Origin: Micractinium sp. NFX-FRZ
Lineage: Eukaryota; Chlorophyta; Trebouxiophyceae; Chlorellales; Chlorellaceae
Direction: 5' to 3'
DNA length: 64,000 bases
NCBI GenBank assembly: GCA_029339195.1
Contig: JAPTJF010000200.1
Coordinates: 1 to 64,000 of the forward strand
Position numbers and translations under genes: made by a program. Shown one piece after another: positions 21,501-32,157 of this stretch (position 1 is its first letter; each line of letters begins with the position of its first letter). Under the pieces are notes generated by a model. The model made no database searches. It was not told where the DNA came from and saw only the letters and a program-made list of their open reading frames with translations.

Positions 21501-21740
21501 CATGAGACCTATCCTTCAGGCAGTGCTTCAGCAGGCTACTGACCTCGCACAGGCCGCGAAGGGCGACTGCTGACGCTCCGCTGTGACGTCTGCTGCAGCC
21601 AGTGCCCGCCCCTCTGCAGCTCCGGTGCCACCATCGTCGGTGGGAGCGGCGGCGGCGGCGGGGGTGGCGGCGGTGCTGCAGGGCAGGAGGTGCGATTCTA
21701 CAGTGGCTTCGTTCGATCGTTCTGTCATTTCACCAAGCAT
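18523..21740 (-). CDS. Class IV (HDAC11-type) histone deacetylase
   Basis: Eight exons (21740-21544, 21317-21217, 20878-20682, 20429-20259, 20061-19951, 19414-19310, 19098-18957, 18731-18523) join exactly to 410 residues. After a variable N-terminus of about 65 residues come LPITYNDAYNIGFFGLERLH, PFDSKK, VGGGMHHAY (the catalytic histidine pair), WCPYADINLALRR, VVDLDVHQGNG (two zinc ligands) and YNAGTDILQGDPLG (third ligand and class IV signature). LSGGY closes the active site. Class IV enzymes remove acetyl or long acyl groups from lysines. Zinc-dependent catalysis looks intact; substrate and location cannot be read. The gene carries two separate tandem duplications that copy its own splice donors. 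Confidence 0.94.
19645..20000. repeat. About 150-base tandem array copying an exon end and donor
   Basis: Three diverged units place ACCTGGTGC at 19651, 19801 and 19949. On the minus strand each unit ends with a copy of the exon-5 end and a GT donor. The functional copy reads VVDLDVHQ. The two downstream copies read VMDLSLHQ and VGLDAHQ, each losing or shifting a zinc-ligand context. The decayed copies lie in the intron. Confidence 0.8.
21155..21245. repeat. Duplicated donor segment in HDAC intron 2
   Basis: Two copies of CCTGACAGCACAACCCACC, at about 21166 and 21200, are followed by similar ATGT..TTCATTG / ATGTTGTATGCATCATTG segments. On the minus strand each copy provides a GTGGGT donor after an ATTG-like or ATCG exon end. 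The right-hand copy (donor at 21216) is in phase. Confidence 0.7.
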
Positions 21741-22276
21741 TGTTGCAGCGAGGTGGAGCGCGGCAAGCCCCCCCTGCGGGAAGCCAAGCGAAACCCTGCC
21801 AGCCCAACACTCACGCTAGCACCGCCACAAGTCCTGCCGAACGGCCTCTTCTCACTGTTGCCGGCTTCTGAGAAACGAGGGAGGCACAGGAGTTGCGGCC
21901 TACTGGTGGGTGCGAGGCAAGCATCCTAAACCCGTCGCCTGGACGCGGAACCTCTGCTGCAAAAGCCCTGTGTGAGCAAAGGAAGTATATTGTGATGGAT
22001 GGACTGGCTCCAAGGGCTCCAGGGGGGAATGCCCCTGCTTGCTGGCACCAGCTGGATGTGCGGTACCTCGGCCACGGCGCGCCACTGCGCACCCGGCTCA
22101 AGAACCTCTTAGCTCTGGTGGCCCCCCCGGCCCCCTAAGTGTCTCCTGGCCTCACAGGATTGTAGTTTCAGCTGTGACATATCAGTTACAGGCACACCCA
22201 CCAGAAGTGTACGAGCCGAACATTCAGCACCAAGCCGCTCACCAAACGATGCGCGGCCACGGGGCGTGGGCACGCC
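21741..22276. other. Intergenic region, HDAC promoter and GSH2 3' flank
   Basis: 536 bases between two minus-strand genes. Apart from a TGTAA signal for GSH2, nothing clear is visible. Open frames here have no family features. Confidence 0.55.
22186..22190 (-). terminator. Candidate TGTAA polyadenylation signal, GSH2
   Basis: TGTAA on the minus strand about 87 bases past the GSH2 stop, a typical position for algal polyadenylation. Confidence 0.45.
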
Positions 22277-25204
22277 TCACACGAGCAGCGGGCTGTCGAG
22301 TACGGCATACCCGCTGGCCACGCCTCCCTCGTCGCTGGTGGCCGCCTTGGTGCGCACCAGCGTGCCGGCCTCTGCGCTCAGCAGCACCCGCTCCCCCCGC
22401 CGCACATAGGTGGAGTAAACCCCCAGCTCTGATAGCGTGTCGGCCTCCACAGCGGCCCCCAGGCGCACCATGAGGGAGCGGTTGACGGGCGGCTCAATGC
22501 GCTGCATGAGGATGTAGGCGCCCAGGCCGCCGCCAGCCGCCCGCCCCTCCGTCAGCCGCTCGCGCAGCGCGTCGCCGTAGAAGTTGTTGCCGCCGCCCTC
22601 CCGCTGAGGCTTCAGGACGTAGCGTTCGGGGTGGGCGATTGCGTCGTCCACGACTGCCTGGGTGGAGGGGCTGGAGCCGAGGTCTTCCAGGGCCCACAGG
22701 CCCGCGAAGAAGCTGCGCAGAAGCTGCGCGTCCGCCTCGCTGGCGGCGTACCGCTCAACCACCTCCGGCCGCGCCAGGTCCTGCGGGTGACGAGACAAAG
22801 AAGGCGGGGGCGAGTGTGAAGTTGGAAAGGCAGGCCAGGCAGCCGGGCAGGCGGGCAGGCAGGCACCTGCAGAGAGGAGGACCAGAGATGGAGAGCCGAG
22901 AGGGGTTTGCAGGCTCGCAGCACGCACAGAGCCACACTCCCATTGCAGCAGAAACCCAGCAGCCAACCCGCAAGTGCCCTCTGCCTCCTGGCCCCAGCAC
23001 CCCGCAACCATCCACCGCCCCCACCACCGCCCTGCCCTGCCCTGCCCTGCCAACGCCCTGCCACTGCCCTGCCGCACCTGCTGAATCTTCTTGGCCCCCG
23101 CCAGCTGGTACGCCACGTTGGGGCACTTGAAGGCGTCGCAGCGCTCGACCAGCACGCGTGCATCCCACTCCGCTTCAGAGGGGTAGTCGGCGGGTGTGTA
23201 GCCGGCCCGGAAGTAGACCAGGGCCACGCGCTGCCCGCCCAGCTGCAGCTCGCCGCCGGCGCCCAGCCGCCCCTCCGCCGCAATCTGGGGGTTGGAGCGG
23301 GGGGAGGGCAGAAACAAGGAGCAGGTGTGGGGAGGCATTGCAGAGGTGCAATCGAAGAGGCTGCTTTAGAGGCATGCTGTGCTGCACTTGCTGTCTGCTC
23401 AAAACAGCGCACGCTGAGCGGATGGCTAGCAAGCCGCAACAGCATCACGAGAAGGCCATGCCTACGTATACAACGGACCACTGCCCCACCTGCCCCCGCT
23501 CCGCCGCGCCCACGCCACCCCGCCCCACCCCCGCCACCCCGCCCCGCCACACCTGCGCCAGCGTGCGCCGCAGCGTGCGCACGCCGTGCCGCTCCCACAG
23601 CCGCGTCTGCAGCCATTGCTGGTCGTACGCGTTGCGCTCCCCAGGCTGCACCACCATCACCATCACCCCTCCCGCCACGCCATAATCAGCCACAGCGGCA
23701 GCCATGGCGTCGACGATGCTGTCCATGGCGTTGTGAGCTGGCAGCGCTGCCAGCTCAGCCTCGCTGGCGCCCAGCCGGCCCAGCAGGTAGGCGTGCATGC
23801 GGGAGACCAGGGTGCTCAGGCAGCCAAAGGAGGAGGCAATCGTGTTGAGCTCCACCTGCGTCGGGGGGAGAGCATGCCGTGGTTTCTATTGTCAATCTGA
23901 TGCGGGTTTACATGAGTGGGAGTAGAATTGCAGTGTGCAGCTCCACCTGCGCCAAGCGGGCGGCCAGATGGACGTGAGTGGTGACCAGAAGTGCCGGGGC
24001 CTGACGGCACTGGCAGAGCCCAGGCCAAGCCAAGCCAGGCCAAGGAGCACCTCCCCCAAGCTGCCCGGCCCATCAAGCGCACCCGGCCAAACATAGCAAA
24101 CAGACCACCCCAACATAGAACACGCGCCACCCCCACCCAACTCGCACCCACCTGTAGCAAGCTGTTGGTGGGTGCATGCAGCATGTAGTCTGACCGCAGC
24201 ACCGCCAGCACCCCCTCCTCCCCACGACGCGCGTGCCGCACATCTGCCGTCTCCCGGAACACCTGCAGCAGCCTGGCCTGCATGCGGGGGCCAGGGGAGG
24301 AGCAGGGCAGGGCAAGGCCGGCGGAGGCAGCGGTGGCGTGGTGGGAGGCGGCAGGTGGGGGAAGAAGAGTACTACATGAAAAGGTGGGCAGCATTGCAAG
24401 GTTCACCTGCCTGGTGACCCGCCTGCCAAACTAGCCTGCGCATCTGCCACTCACCCAGCCAGCAAACCTGCCTGCCTGCCTGCCTGCCCGCCCACTCCCC
24501 CCATTCAGAATGCCCCACCCCAGCCCGCCAGCCCGACCCACCGTGAACGGGTCCTCCTGTGCGGCTGCCGCTAGCACTGAGGTGAGGTACTCCTCATCTC
24601 GAGCCACCGCATCAACCATTGAGTTGAACGCCAGGGCGGCCGCCTTGGCACGCAGGAATGTGTCGCGAGGGTAGGGGACAGGCAGCAGAGCCAGGGGCGC
24701 ATGCACCGTGGCACACGCTGGGTCTGCCAGGCCGGCACCCACCAGCTGCGGTACAGGGGCGAGGGTGAGTGGCTGGGGTAAGATGGCGCATAAGGGAGGA
24801 GAGGGTGATTCGGCATGCTGCAAGGCACAGCGGTGCGGCGCAGCTACGGCGGCGCTTGCGAGCGGGTTGACAGCGTGGCGTACAAACTAAAGGGCAGCGC
24901 ATGCACACACAAGGGCGGTGCCACTCACCAGGCCGTGCTGGCTAGCCCATACCACTGCGTCCTCCACCAGTGCCTCGAGGGCCGCTGGGTCTGCTGCTGC
25001 CGCCACCGACTGCATGTGCTGCGCCGCTGAGGGGCCTGTCGCCGCTTGCACCGATGGGGATGCTCCTGCCGCGTACCGACTGCTCCTGTGCTGCCGCGGA
25101 GGGCGCGTGGCTCTGCAGGCCGGGTGCTCTGGCGCTCTGGCGCGGATTGCCCGGGAGCAGGGAGGCGCCCTTGAGGCTGGCGCCACTCCAACTACTGAGG
25201 CCAT
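22277..25204 (-). CDS. GSH2: Glutathione synthetase, probably plastid-targeted
   Basis: Six exons (25204-24929, 24745-24542, 24277-24152, 23855-23553, 23284-23078, 22780-22277) join in phase to 539 residues. The enzyme ligates gamma-glutamylcysteine to glycine with ATP, the second step of glutathione synthesis. Eukaryotic GSS landmarks are RSDYML, LQVELNTIASSFGCLSTLVSR, PNVAYQLAGAKKIQQ, YVLKPQREGGGNNFYG (ATP-grasp glycine-rich loop), LMQRIEPP and the ending VRTKAATSDEGGVASGYAVL. The start ATG opens about 50 residues rich in Ala, Arg, Ser and Pro with no early acids (MASVVGVAPASRAPPCSRAI), a likely transit peptide. The open frame extends to 25327 only with a TTG. Two GST genes follow within 22 kb, and the gene is head-to-head with a DnaJ gene. 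Confidence 0.95.
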
Positions 25205-25385
25205 GCTACGATTGCAGAATGCGTGGGAGGAGACGGCGATCAGAGCTAGTTTGCAGGCAGCCTGCTGTGCTATGAGCTGGCGCTTTATGTTGACCAGGTT
25301 CAGGGCGCGTTTGCAACATCCAAGCAAGCTTCACATGGCACGGATCACGCCGTAACTGCTGCGGGCTGCAGAAGAGCAAACCACC
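25205..25385. promoter_or_regulatory. 181-base bidirectional promoter, GSH2 / TPR-DnaJ
   Basis: Only 181 bases lie between the two divergent ATGs, so both 5' UTRs and promoters must share or overlap this stretch. No TATA box is obvious. Co-regulation is inference. Confidence 0.55.
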
Positions 25386-27472
25386 ATGGCGGACTTTGTG
25401 CCCGTGCCTCTTCCCGACGAGGGTGAGCTCCTAGAGGCGTGCTTCGCTGCAGGCATTGATGTTGCAAACTGTAGCAGCGCTGCAAAAGGCAGCATGCAGG
25501 TGGTGGGCACCAGTCTGCCGCCTGCCGCCAACCCATCCTGCCGCCGCTCCGCCCCCACCATGTTTGCGCAGCCGAGGCAGGGTCTGTGTGGCGGGAGCAG
25601 AAGCTGCGCGACTTTGTGTTCCGCCTGCGCTGCCTGGGGCTGGAAGATGACCCGCAGTTTGCGGGGCTGGTGGCACAGATAGCCCAGGAGACGGCAGAGC
25701 TAGAGAAACTGGCAGAGGCGCAGAAGCAGCCCGACTACCAGCGACCTTGGTGGCAGGACGGCGAATATGACAAGGGCCGAGCCGACAGGTGGGCAGGAGG
25801 GCACATGCGATGGATAAGAATTGTAAGCGGCCTCAGAGACTGTGGGCATGGTCATAAGTAAACAGGGGTTGTGGGCTTGCCGTGGCATGCCACTTAATGC
25901 AAGCATCCCCAATCAACGAGCGCTCCCTGTCTGCCCGCCCCTGCAGCGCCAACGACCGCGGCATGGAGCTGTTTGCGGGCGGCCAGCACAGCGCCGCCTT
26001 TGACTGCTTCACGGAAGCTGTGCGTCTGTGCCCGACCAGCGCTGTGTACCACGGCAACCGGGCGGCAGCTGCCCTTAAGCTGGCGCGCCCTGACCTGGCA
26101 GCGGAGGCCTGCGAGGAGGCAGTGCGGCGTGACCCTGCATACCTGCGGGGGCACTTGCGGCTGGGGCGGGCACGGCTGGCGCTGGGGCAGCCGGCGGAAG
26201 CGGCCGCCGCCTTCAGGCAGGCATTGGAGCTTGACCCCCAGTGTGCAGCAGCCCTGAGGGGGGTAGCGGAAGCGGGGGGCCTGGGGGAGCAGCAGCAGCG
26301 GCAGGAGGAAGAGGAGCTTGCAGCGGCCACGGCGGGCAGCCGGGCAGGGCTGAGCCGAGGGGCGGTGCTAGAGGAGGAGGCGGTGGCTGAGCTGTATGCA
26401 GCCGAGCGGATGCTGGCAGCCAACCCGCGCTTGCAGGTGAGGGACCTGGGTGGTGGGCTTGCTGTGTGGGGCAGGGAAGCCTGGCGTTAGTGTGCGGCAT
26501 TACCTGTGCGCGCCTGGTGCATGCGTGCTGCTCCTGTGCTGCTTTGCACCACCCCCAGCCCCACCTCGAGATACCTGCCTGTCCACCCCGCACATGCAGG
26601 CTGCCCGGTGCGCTCATGTCGAGGCGCTGCTGCTGTGCCAGCGGTATGCTGATGCCGAAGCAGAGTGCTCCAGCTTGCTAGAGGGGACGGCGGATCGGCT
26701 GTACCTCGAAGCAGAGGCAGCCTGGCGGCAGGGAGGCCTGGCAGCGGCAGTTGATAAGCTGCAGCAGGCGCTCGCGGCAGCAGGGGGCAGCAGCCAGAAG
26801 TGCAGCAGCCTGCTGGCTTTTGTGCAGCACCTGGCTGGGTTGGAAGATGAGGCGATAGCGGCGCTTGAGGAGGGCCTGCCGCAGCGGTGCATCGACGCAT
26901 GCAGCTGCCTGCTGGAGCATTTAGAGGCAACCACAGCGTGCGTGGGCCTGGTGTGCGCCACGCTGCATCGGAGGGCTGAGGCGCATGCCGCGCGGCAGGC
27001 CTGGGCTGCGGCAGTCGCTGACTTGGGTGCTGCGCTAGAGCTGGATGCCAGCCACGCGGCCTGCCTGCAGCTGCGGGCAGAGGCGCACAAGCAGGCTGGC
27101 GACTACACCGCCTGCTTTCTGGACCTGCAGCGTCTTAAGAAGGTGGCCCCCGGCAAGCCCGGCCTCTTTGCTTTGCTGGAAGAGGCGGCTCGACTCAGCC
27201 TGAGCAGCGGCAGTGGCGGCAAGGGCGGTGGCGGCGGCGGGGGTGCATGGGGAGCGGCTGCCAGGTCAGCGGGCAGCTCAGCAGTGGAAGCAGCGCTGGG
27301 CGTGCTGGGCCTGCCAGCTGGCGCCACGTCAGTGCAGGCCCGCCAGGCGTACCTCAAGCTGGCTGCCAAGTGGCACCCTGACAAGTGGGTGGCTGGCGGG
27401 GCGGAGGAGCAGGCAGCGGCGGGGGAGAAGTTCAAGGAAGTGCAGCGGGCATACGAGCTGCTGACTTCATAG
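25386..27472 (+). CDS. TPR and J-domain cochaperone
   Basis: Four exons (25386-25422, 25572-25788, 25947-26436, 26600-27472) join to 538 residues. The first exon encodes only 12 full codons. The central part has several TPR-like helix pairs (NDRGMELFAGGQHSAAFDCF, YHGNRAAAALKLARPDLA, YLRGHLRLGRARLALGQPAE), with more TPR-like repeats after residue 290. The C-terminus is a J domain of about 70 residues with WHPDKW, the HPD motif that stimulates Hsp70 ATPase, ending VQRAYELLTS. The layout matches DNAJC7/TTC2-type cochaperones, which link Hsp70 and Hsp90. A Gly-rich spacer precedes the J domain. It is probably cytosolic, since no targeting signal is visible. Confidence 0.9.
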
Positions 27473-28053
27473 GCGGATTCCTCTCTGAGCCAATTGCATG
27501 TGGACAGCAGGGTGGCCCGTAATGGCATGTGCCACAGTGCTGTTCACTATGCAGCATCTGGGCGCTGGTGCCGTCCGTGTCAAGCTGTTGTGCCCCTAGT
27601 GCACACACACCTGCAGCATGCACCCGCCCATTGGAACGTATCGCCTCTCAAGCCAGTGCTTGGGAACGCTGGGGCGCCAGGTCGGGGCAGGCCATGCAGC
27701 TGACAACTGGGCAAGCGTTGGTGCTCTCAGGATCCCAATGGCAGAGGGCACTGCGGTGGCAGTCAGGCCAACTTGGTGATGCGATGGTTGCCCTTTAATT
27801 CAAGCATTCGTTCTGTCATACTCGTGTGTTGTTTTGGTATACTTTATAATAAGTGCCAGTGCGGGCAGGCAACTGGTGTTACGTTGGGCAAGACAGCAGG
27901 TGCAAGCGGCGCCGCTGAGCCCAGCAGGCCGCAGCAGCTGTCTACCTCGATACCCTGTCTTCGTGCGTTCGTCGCAAATGCGCGCCAAGATACACCTTCA
28001 GAACATTTTCCCGGCTTCAGGATGCAGAGCCGCTCACAGCGGCCCTTGGGCAC
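27473..28053. other. Intergenic region with TATA-like stretch upstream of GT61
   Basis: 581 bases between two plus-strand genes. An AT-rich GGTATACTTTATAATAAG at 27836-27853, about 200 bases before the GT61 ATG, is the best promoter candidate. I see no gene. Confidence 0.5.
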
Positions 28054-31000
28054 ATGACGGCCACTCTGCTCTTCGCGGCGGTGGTTTTCTCGCTGTTGAT
28101 CGCTACCGAAGTAGCATCCGCAGCGCTACAATTCAGCCTGTCCTCGCACTCCTGCGTCGAGGGCGAAAATGACGACCAGCGTGTTTGCTTCCTGAACAAC
28201 GTGCTCATTTACAACAGCAGCGTGTTCTACATTGTCCCAAAGGGTGAGTGCAGGCAACACAACAGCATCAGCGCGAGCAGTGCCCATTCTGGGGTGCCTG
28301 CACTTGTGCCCGCCGCTTCCGCCCCCCGGCCAAGCGCAGCAGCAGCGCCGCCGCCGCCTGCTCACTTCCCACATTCCTTGCGTCCCCCTGCAGGCGAGGA
28401 GGGCACGAAGCTGCCCCGCATGCGCATCACCTTCTGGCCCGTGTCTGATGAGGTGGACTGGCTGCGTCCTGTGGTGGTGCCAGCAGATGCGCTGCCAGCT
28501 GGCATGCGCAGCGCACATGTCGTCGACCTGACGGGGCCTGGGGAGGAGGCGTACCTCTTCCCCAACTTCAACGAATACAACTACTGTGCGTGCTGCCCAC
28601 GCCGCAGTACGAAGCTGGCACAGGGGTGGACGGTCAGGGCGGCTGGAGAGCGGGGGCGCGGCGCGATTGTGTGCTGTGCATGCTGTGCATGCCTGCGGTG
28701 TTGCATTCTCCCCCCAGCACCTTGAGCCCTGCTGTCGGCCCCCCACCAACCTCTCTTTCTTGCCCGCCTGCAGACCACTATCTCGCCGAGTTTCTGCCCT
28801 CCCTGCACAACACGCTGTGCCAGCACCTGGGGCGCTGCACCGCCGACAGCGCCTCTGGCCTGCACCTGCTGGAGGTGCCGCTGGCTGGCAGGGGCGGCCC
28901 AGCGCACGCCCCGCAGTGGCTGGATGACGCAGTTGCCTGCTTCGTTGGCGGAGGCCACCGGACGCTGCTGAGCGACCCTGCTGTGGGCAAGCAGGTGCTT
29001 GTGGTGCGGCGGGCGCTGGTGGGCGTGGGGCGCGAGTGCCGGGCGCGCATGTTCTGCCAGCGCAGCCCCAAGTGAGTGGCTGGGCCTGCCGCTTGCGCTG
29101 GGCATCGCAGCACAAGAATGCATGTGGGTTGCTGCACGCTCTGGGCACCGCAGCACGAGCATGCATGGGGGGTGGCTGCATACTGGCCCTGCCTGCAAGC
29201 CCGCCTGGCCCGCCTGCCCCTGGGGCACCCCGCGCGGGTGCAGTGCATTGCCAGCAGCAAACCGGTGTTGTGCAGCACACCCTGCCTCCCCCGCTTGCCG
29301 TCCTTTACCCGCAGGTTGGGCGGCTTCCGACCCATCTCCCCCAAGCACTACCGGGGCTACCGATACCGGCTGGCCGCCTGCCTGGGCTTTGATGCCACCG
29401 CCATGGCGCCAGTCCAGCCGCGCCTGAAGCTGCTGCTGGTAGACCGGGCCTACTCCTCAAAGCGACACATCCTGAACATTGCTGAGGTGGAGGCGGCGGT
29501 ACGGCAGCGGTACGGTGGCATCGCTGATGTGCAGCTGCGGTACATGGAAGGGCTGAGCCTCAGGTGTGGCGGGCGGGGCGGCTGTTGCTGGCTGGGTGGG
29601 CAGGCAGCGTGGGCGGGTAGCAGGGATGGCAGCAGTGGCAGGGCCCGGCGGGGGCAGGGCGGGCGGGGTGGGGAGCCCCGCTAGGGAGAGCACATGGGCA
29701 GCAGATGGGCACGATCTGTGGCCGGTGAGGGAAAAGGTGCAGGAGCTGACGCACGGGCGTGGGCAGGGATGAGGGCTTCCAGAAATTGGCGCTCGCCAGC
29801 TGTCACCGCCTGCGGGCATGCCGTGCCCCCACTACCGTGTACCGCCTCCCCGCCACCCCGCTGGTGCGTGTGCAGAGAGCAGGCGCGGCTGTGGAGCAAT
29901 CAGAGCCTGGTGGTGATGGTGCATGGCGCGGCAATGGGGAACTGGGCGCTCCTGCCCCGCGGGGCTGGCGTGGTGCACATTGCAGGGCAGCCATCAGGTA
30001 GCTGGGGGGGCGAGCAGGCACTGGTACATGCTGCGAGTCCAGGCTCTCGACACCGGTGCCTCTGCTGGTGCTAGCTCCCCACAGCGGCAGCACAGCGGGA
30101 GGGCAATGCACCGCCTGCCCACACGTCTGCCCACCTGCCTGCCCACACGTCTGCCCACCTGCCTGCCGGCCAGCTTGCCTGCTCGCCCCAATCCCCCACC
30201 TGCCCACTCTCGCCTCAATCTCAACACGCGGAGCAAGCCACCAGCTTACTTGAAATCCTTCCTACACCAGCCCTTGCCACCGCCTGCTTGGTTGCCCTCC
30301 TCCCGCAGATGTGGCCCATGACCACCAGTTTGCCGAGCAGCAGCGGCGGGACCTTCAGGGAGTGAACAACATCGTGCTCCACTCCCTCAACAACAGAGAC
30401 CCCTTGCTGTCGCACCTGCGAAACGAGGCGGTGTTCGCCCAGCCGCAGTGGCAGCGGCTGACGGCAGAACAAAAGGTGCGGGCGACACCTGGCGGCGCCC
30501 CGGTGCCCGCTGCACTCCCGCTTGCTCTGCACCGCCTGCTCCCCGCCTGCCCGGCGTGGCCTGCCTGCTGTGCCTTGCTTGGCAACTGCGCCCCTGTTGC
30601 AACGCCCACTTGCCAGTACCAGCCGCCGCTGCACTGCACACATGCCTCCATCTCACCGGTGCCCTGTCCCCACCCCGAGCCCTTCCCTGACACACACACA
30701 ATGTCATGTCACGCACACACACACACAATGACATGTCATGCACGCAGGTGTCTGTTTTGGAGGAGGGGACGTGCAAGTCCGTCCCCCAGGACCTCCGGTC
30801 CCACTGCCTCATGTGGTTCCTCCACAAAAACTCAGGCAAGCGAAGGGGCGGCTTCGGTCGCATTGAGGGCACCTGCACAGGGTGTTTGGAGCCAGCGGGG
30901 CTACTGCTGCACTGGAGGGCTGTGCGGGCCTCGACCGCTCCAACGCTTTCTGGTTCTGCAGCACTGCTGCAGGCTTGCTGGGTCGGCATGCCTGCGCCCA

Positions 31001-31394
31001 CACTCACTTCAACCCTCCTCCTGTGCTCTCCTGGGTCCCACTTGCAGACTTTGTGGTGCCACCGGATCTGCTGCTGGGTGTGATGGACCAGGCAGTGGAG
31101 GCTTTGTTTACGCGGTCGCGTGTGCCGCTGCCTCCGCGGGATGCCACCGGTGCCTTCCTCCGCAGCGGCAACAGTGGCAGCGTTGGCAGCGGCAGCAGCG
31201 GCAGCAACAGAGCCAACAGCAGTGGTGAGGGCAGCGGCAGTGGCAGCGGTGGCGGCAGCAGTAGAAGTGGCATGTCGATACGCCCGTCTCAGCTGCCAGC
31301 TGTGCATCACATGCTGGCGCTGCTGCTGAGCGCCGTGCTGCTGTCGGGCTTGCTGATCCGAAAGCAGCGGCAGCGCGTGTGCGACATGCTCTGA
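28054..31394 (+). CDS. GT61-family glycosyltransferase with signal and C-terminal membrane anchor
   Basis: Eight exons (28054-28243, 28394-28585, 28774-29071, 29315-29563, 29876-29997, 30309-30475, 30748-30835, 31048-31394) join to 550 residues. The N-terminus MTATLLFAAVVFSLLIATEV is a signal peptide or anchor. The DUF563/GT61 core shows AYLFPNFNEYNYYHYLAEFL, LLLVDRAYSSKRHILN, and SLVVMVHGAAMGNWALLPRG, which contains the family's HGA-x-x-N motif. GT61 enzymes in plants add xylose, arabinose or GlcNAc to wall polysaccharides or N-glycans in the Golgi. The sugar here is unknown. The last exon adds a Ser/Gly repeat and then a hydrophobic segment (MLALLLSAVLLSGLL) with a basic tail, unusual for the family. 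Intron 7 starts with GC instead of GT. Confidence 0.88.
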
Positions 31395-32157
31395 AAGGTG
31401 GGTCCACCGCACCGCCAACCCCTTTCCTAGCTGTAGGCTTGTACGTGTCTATTATTTCCCTTCACAATGCTCCGACATGATACGCTCTCATCGACACACG
31501 CAGCTGATCCTCTCCTCCTCTCCCTCCCCCTGTACACGTTAGCTGGCAGCTCACATCTCGCCTGCAATGTACAAGCTATCTCTCGGTTTGCGCTATCACA
31601 AAAGCTGCGCCCGCGCTGGTTATCCACCTTCAACTGAACACCTCATTCGCTGTTCCCCTGTGAGTTTCATGTAATCATCGCTAGTAAACTGTACATTGGG
31701 AGGACGTGGCGCCAGTCGTTGCTTGGCACTAGCATACATAATCGCTGTTGTTGTTCTGAACTGCTGGCAGGGCAAGCGCATAAGTGGGTGACTTTGGTTG
31801 TTGGGGTGAAGACACGTTGGCGAGGGCAGCCCACACACCTCTGCTGGTCTCCTCAACCCACGCCCAAGCATGCAGTGCCTCTTCGGCCTCTTCTTGTTCT
31901 GCCAAAAGCTCCATCCAGGTCGTCTGTTGTTGGGGTTGCAGGGTCAGCGCACCAGCCTTCCTCTGGCCGAGGAAGCGTGCTGAAGCTGTTGAGAAGCTGA
32001 TCAAGGCTCCGGCTGGTACTCCTCAGGTTGCTGCAAGTAGAGCAGAAGCAGAAGGAGAAGAAAGGCACAGTTCAACTGGACCCCATGGCAAGGGGGATAG
32101 CAAGACGTCAGGCCAGGGGCACCTGCCGGCAGTGGTGTAACACACAGAGGGGGGCCC
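31395..32157. other. Convergent region with mobile-element remnant
   Basis: 763 bases between the 3' ends of GT61 (plus) and SDR (minus). The left half is AT-richer than its surroundings. The right half holds the repeat remnant noted separately. I see no gene. Confidence 0.55.
31725..32010 (-). mobile_element. Possible retroelement-derived open frame sharing a repeat with 2.98 kb
   Basis: A minus-strand frame of about 90 codons without an ATG contains LLAEQEEAEEALHAWAWVEE followed by TSRGVWAAL and ends at a stop near 31729. Its WAWVEETSRGV segment and about 38 bases of DNA (31830-31868) nearly match the insert at 2975-3014. A second frame over the same bases also looks protein-like, which suggests a frameshifted remnant. 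I do not recognise the family. Confidence 0.4.

Noticed and set aside
25205..25327. Longer N-terminus for glutathione synthetase
   Set aside because: The extension starts with TTG and would leave only about 60 bases to the divergent gene. The ATG at 25204 already opens a good transit peptide.
25423..25571. Read-through coding after the first TPR-DnaJ exon (ELLEACFAAGIDVANCSS)
   Set aside because: The GTGAGC donor at 25423 and CAG acceptor at 25571 give the in-frame join PDEAEAGSVWREQKL; the read-through reaches a stop without the TPR region.
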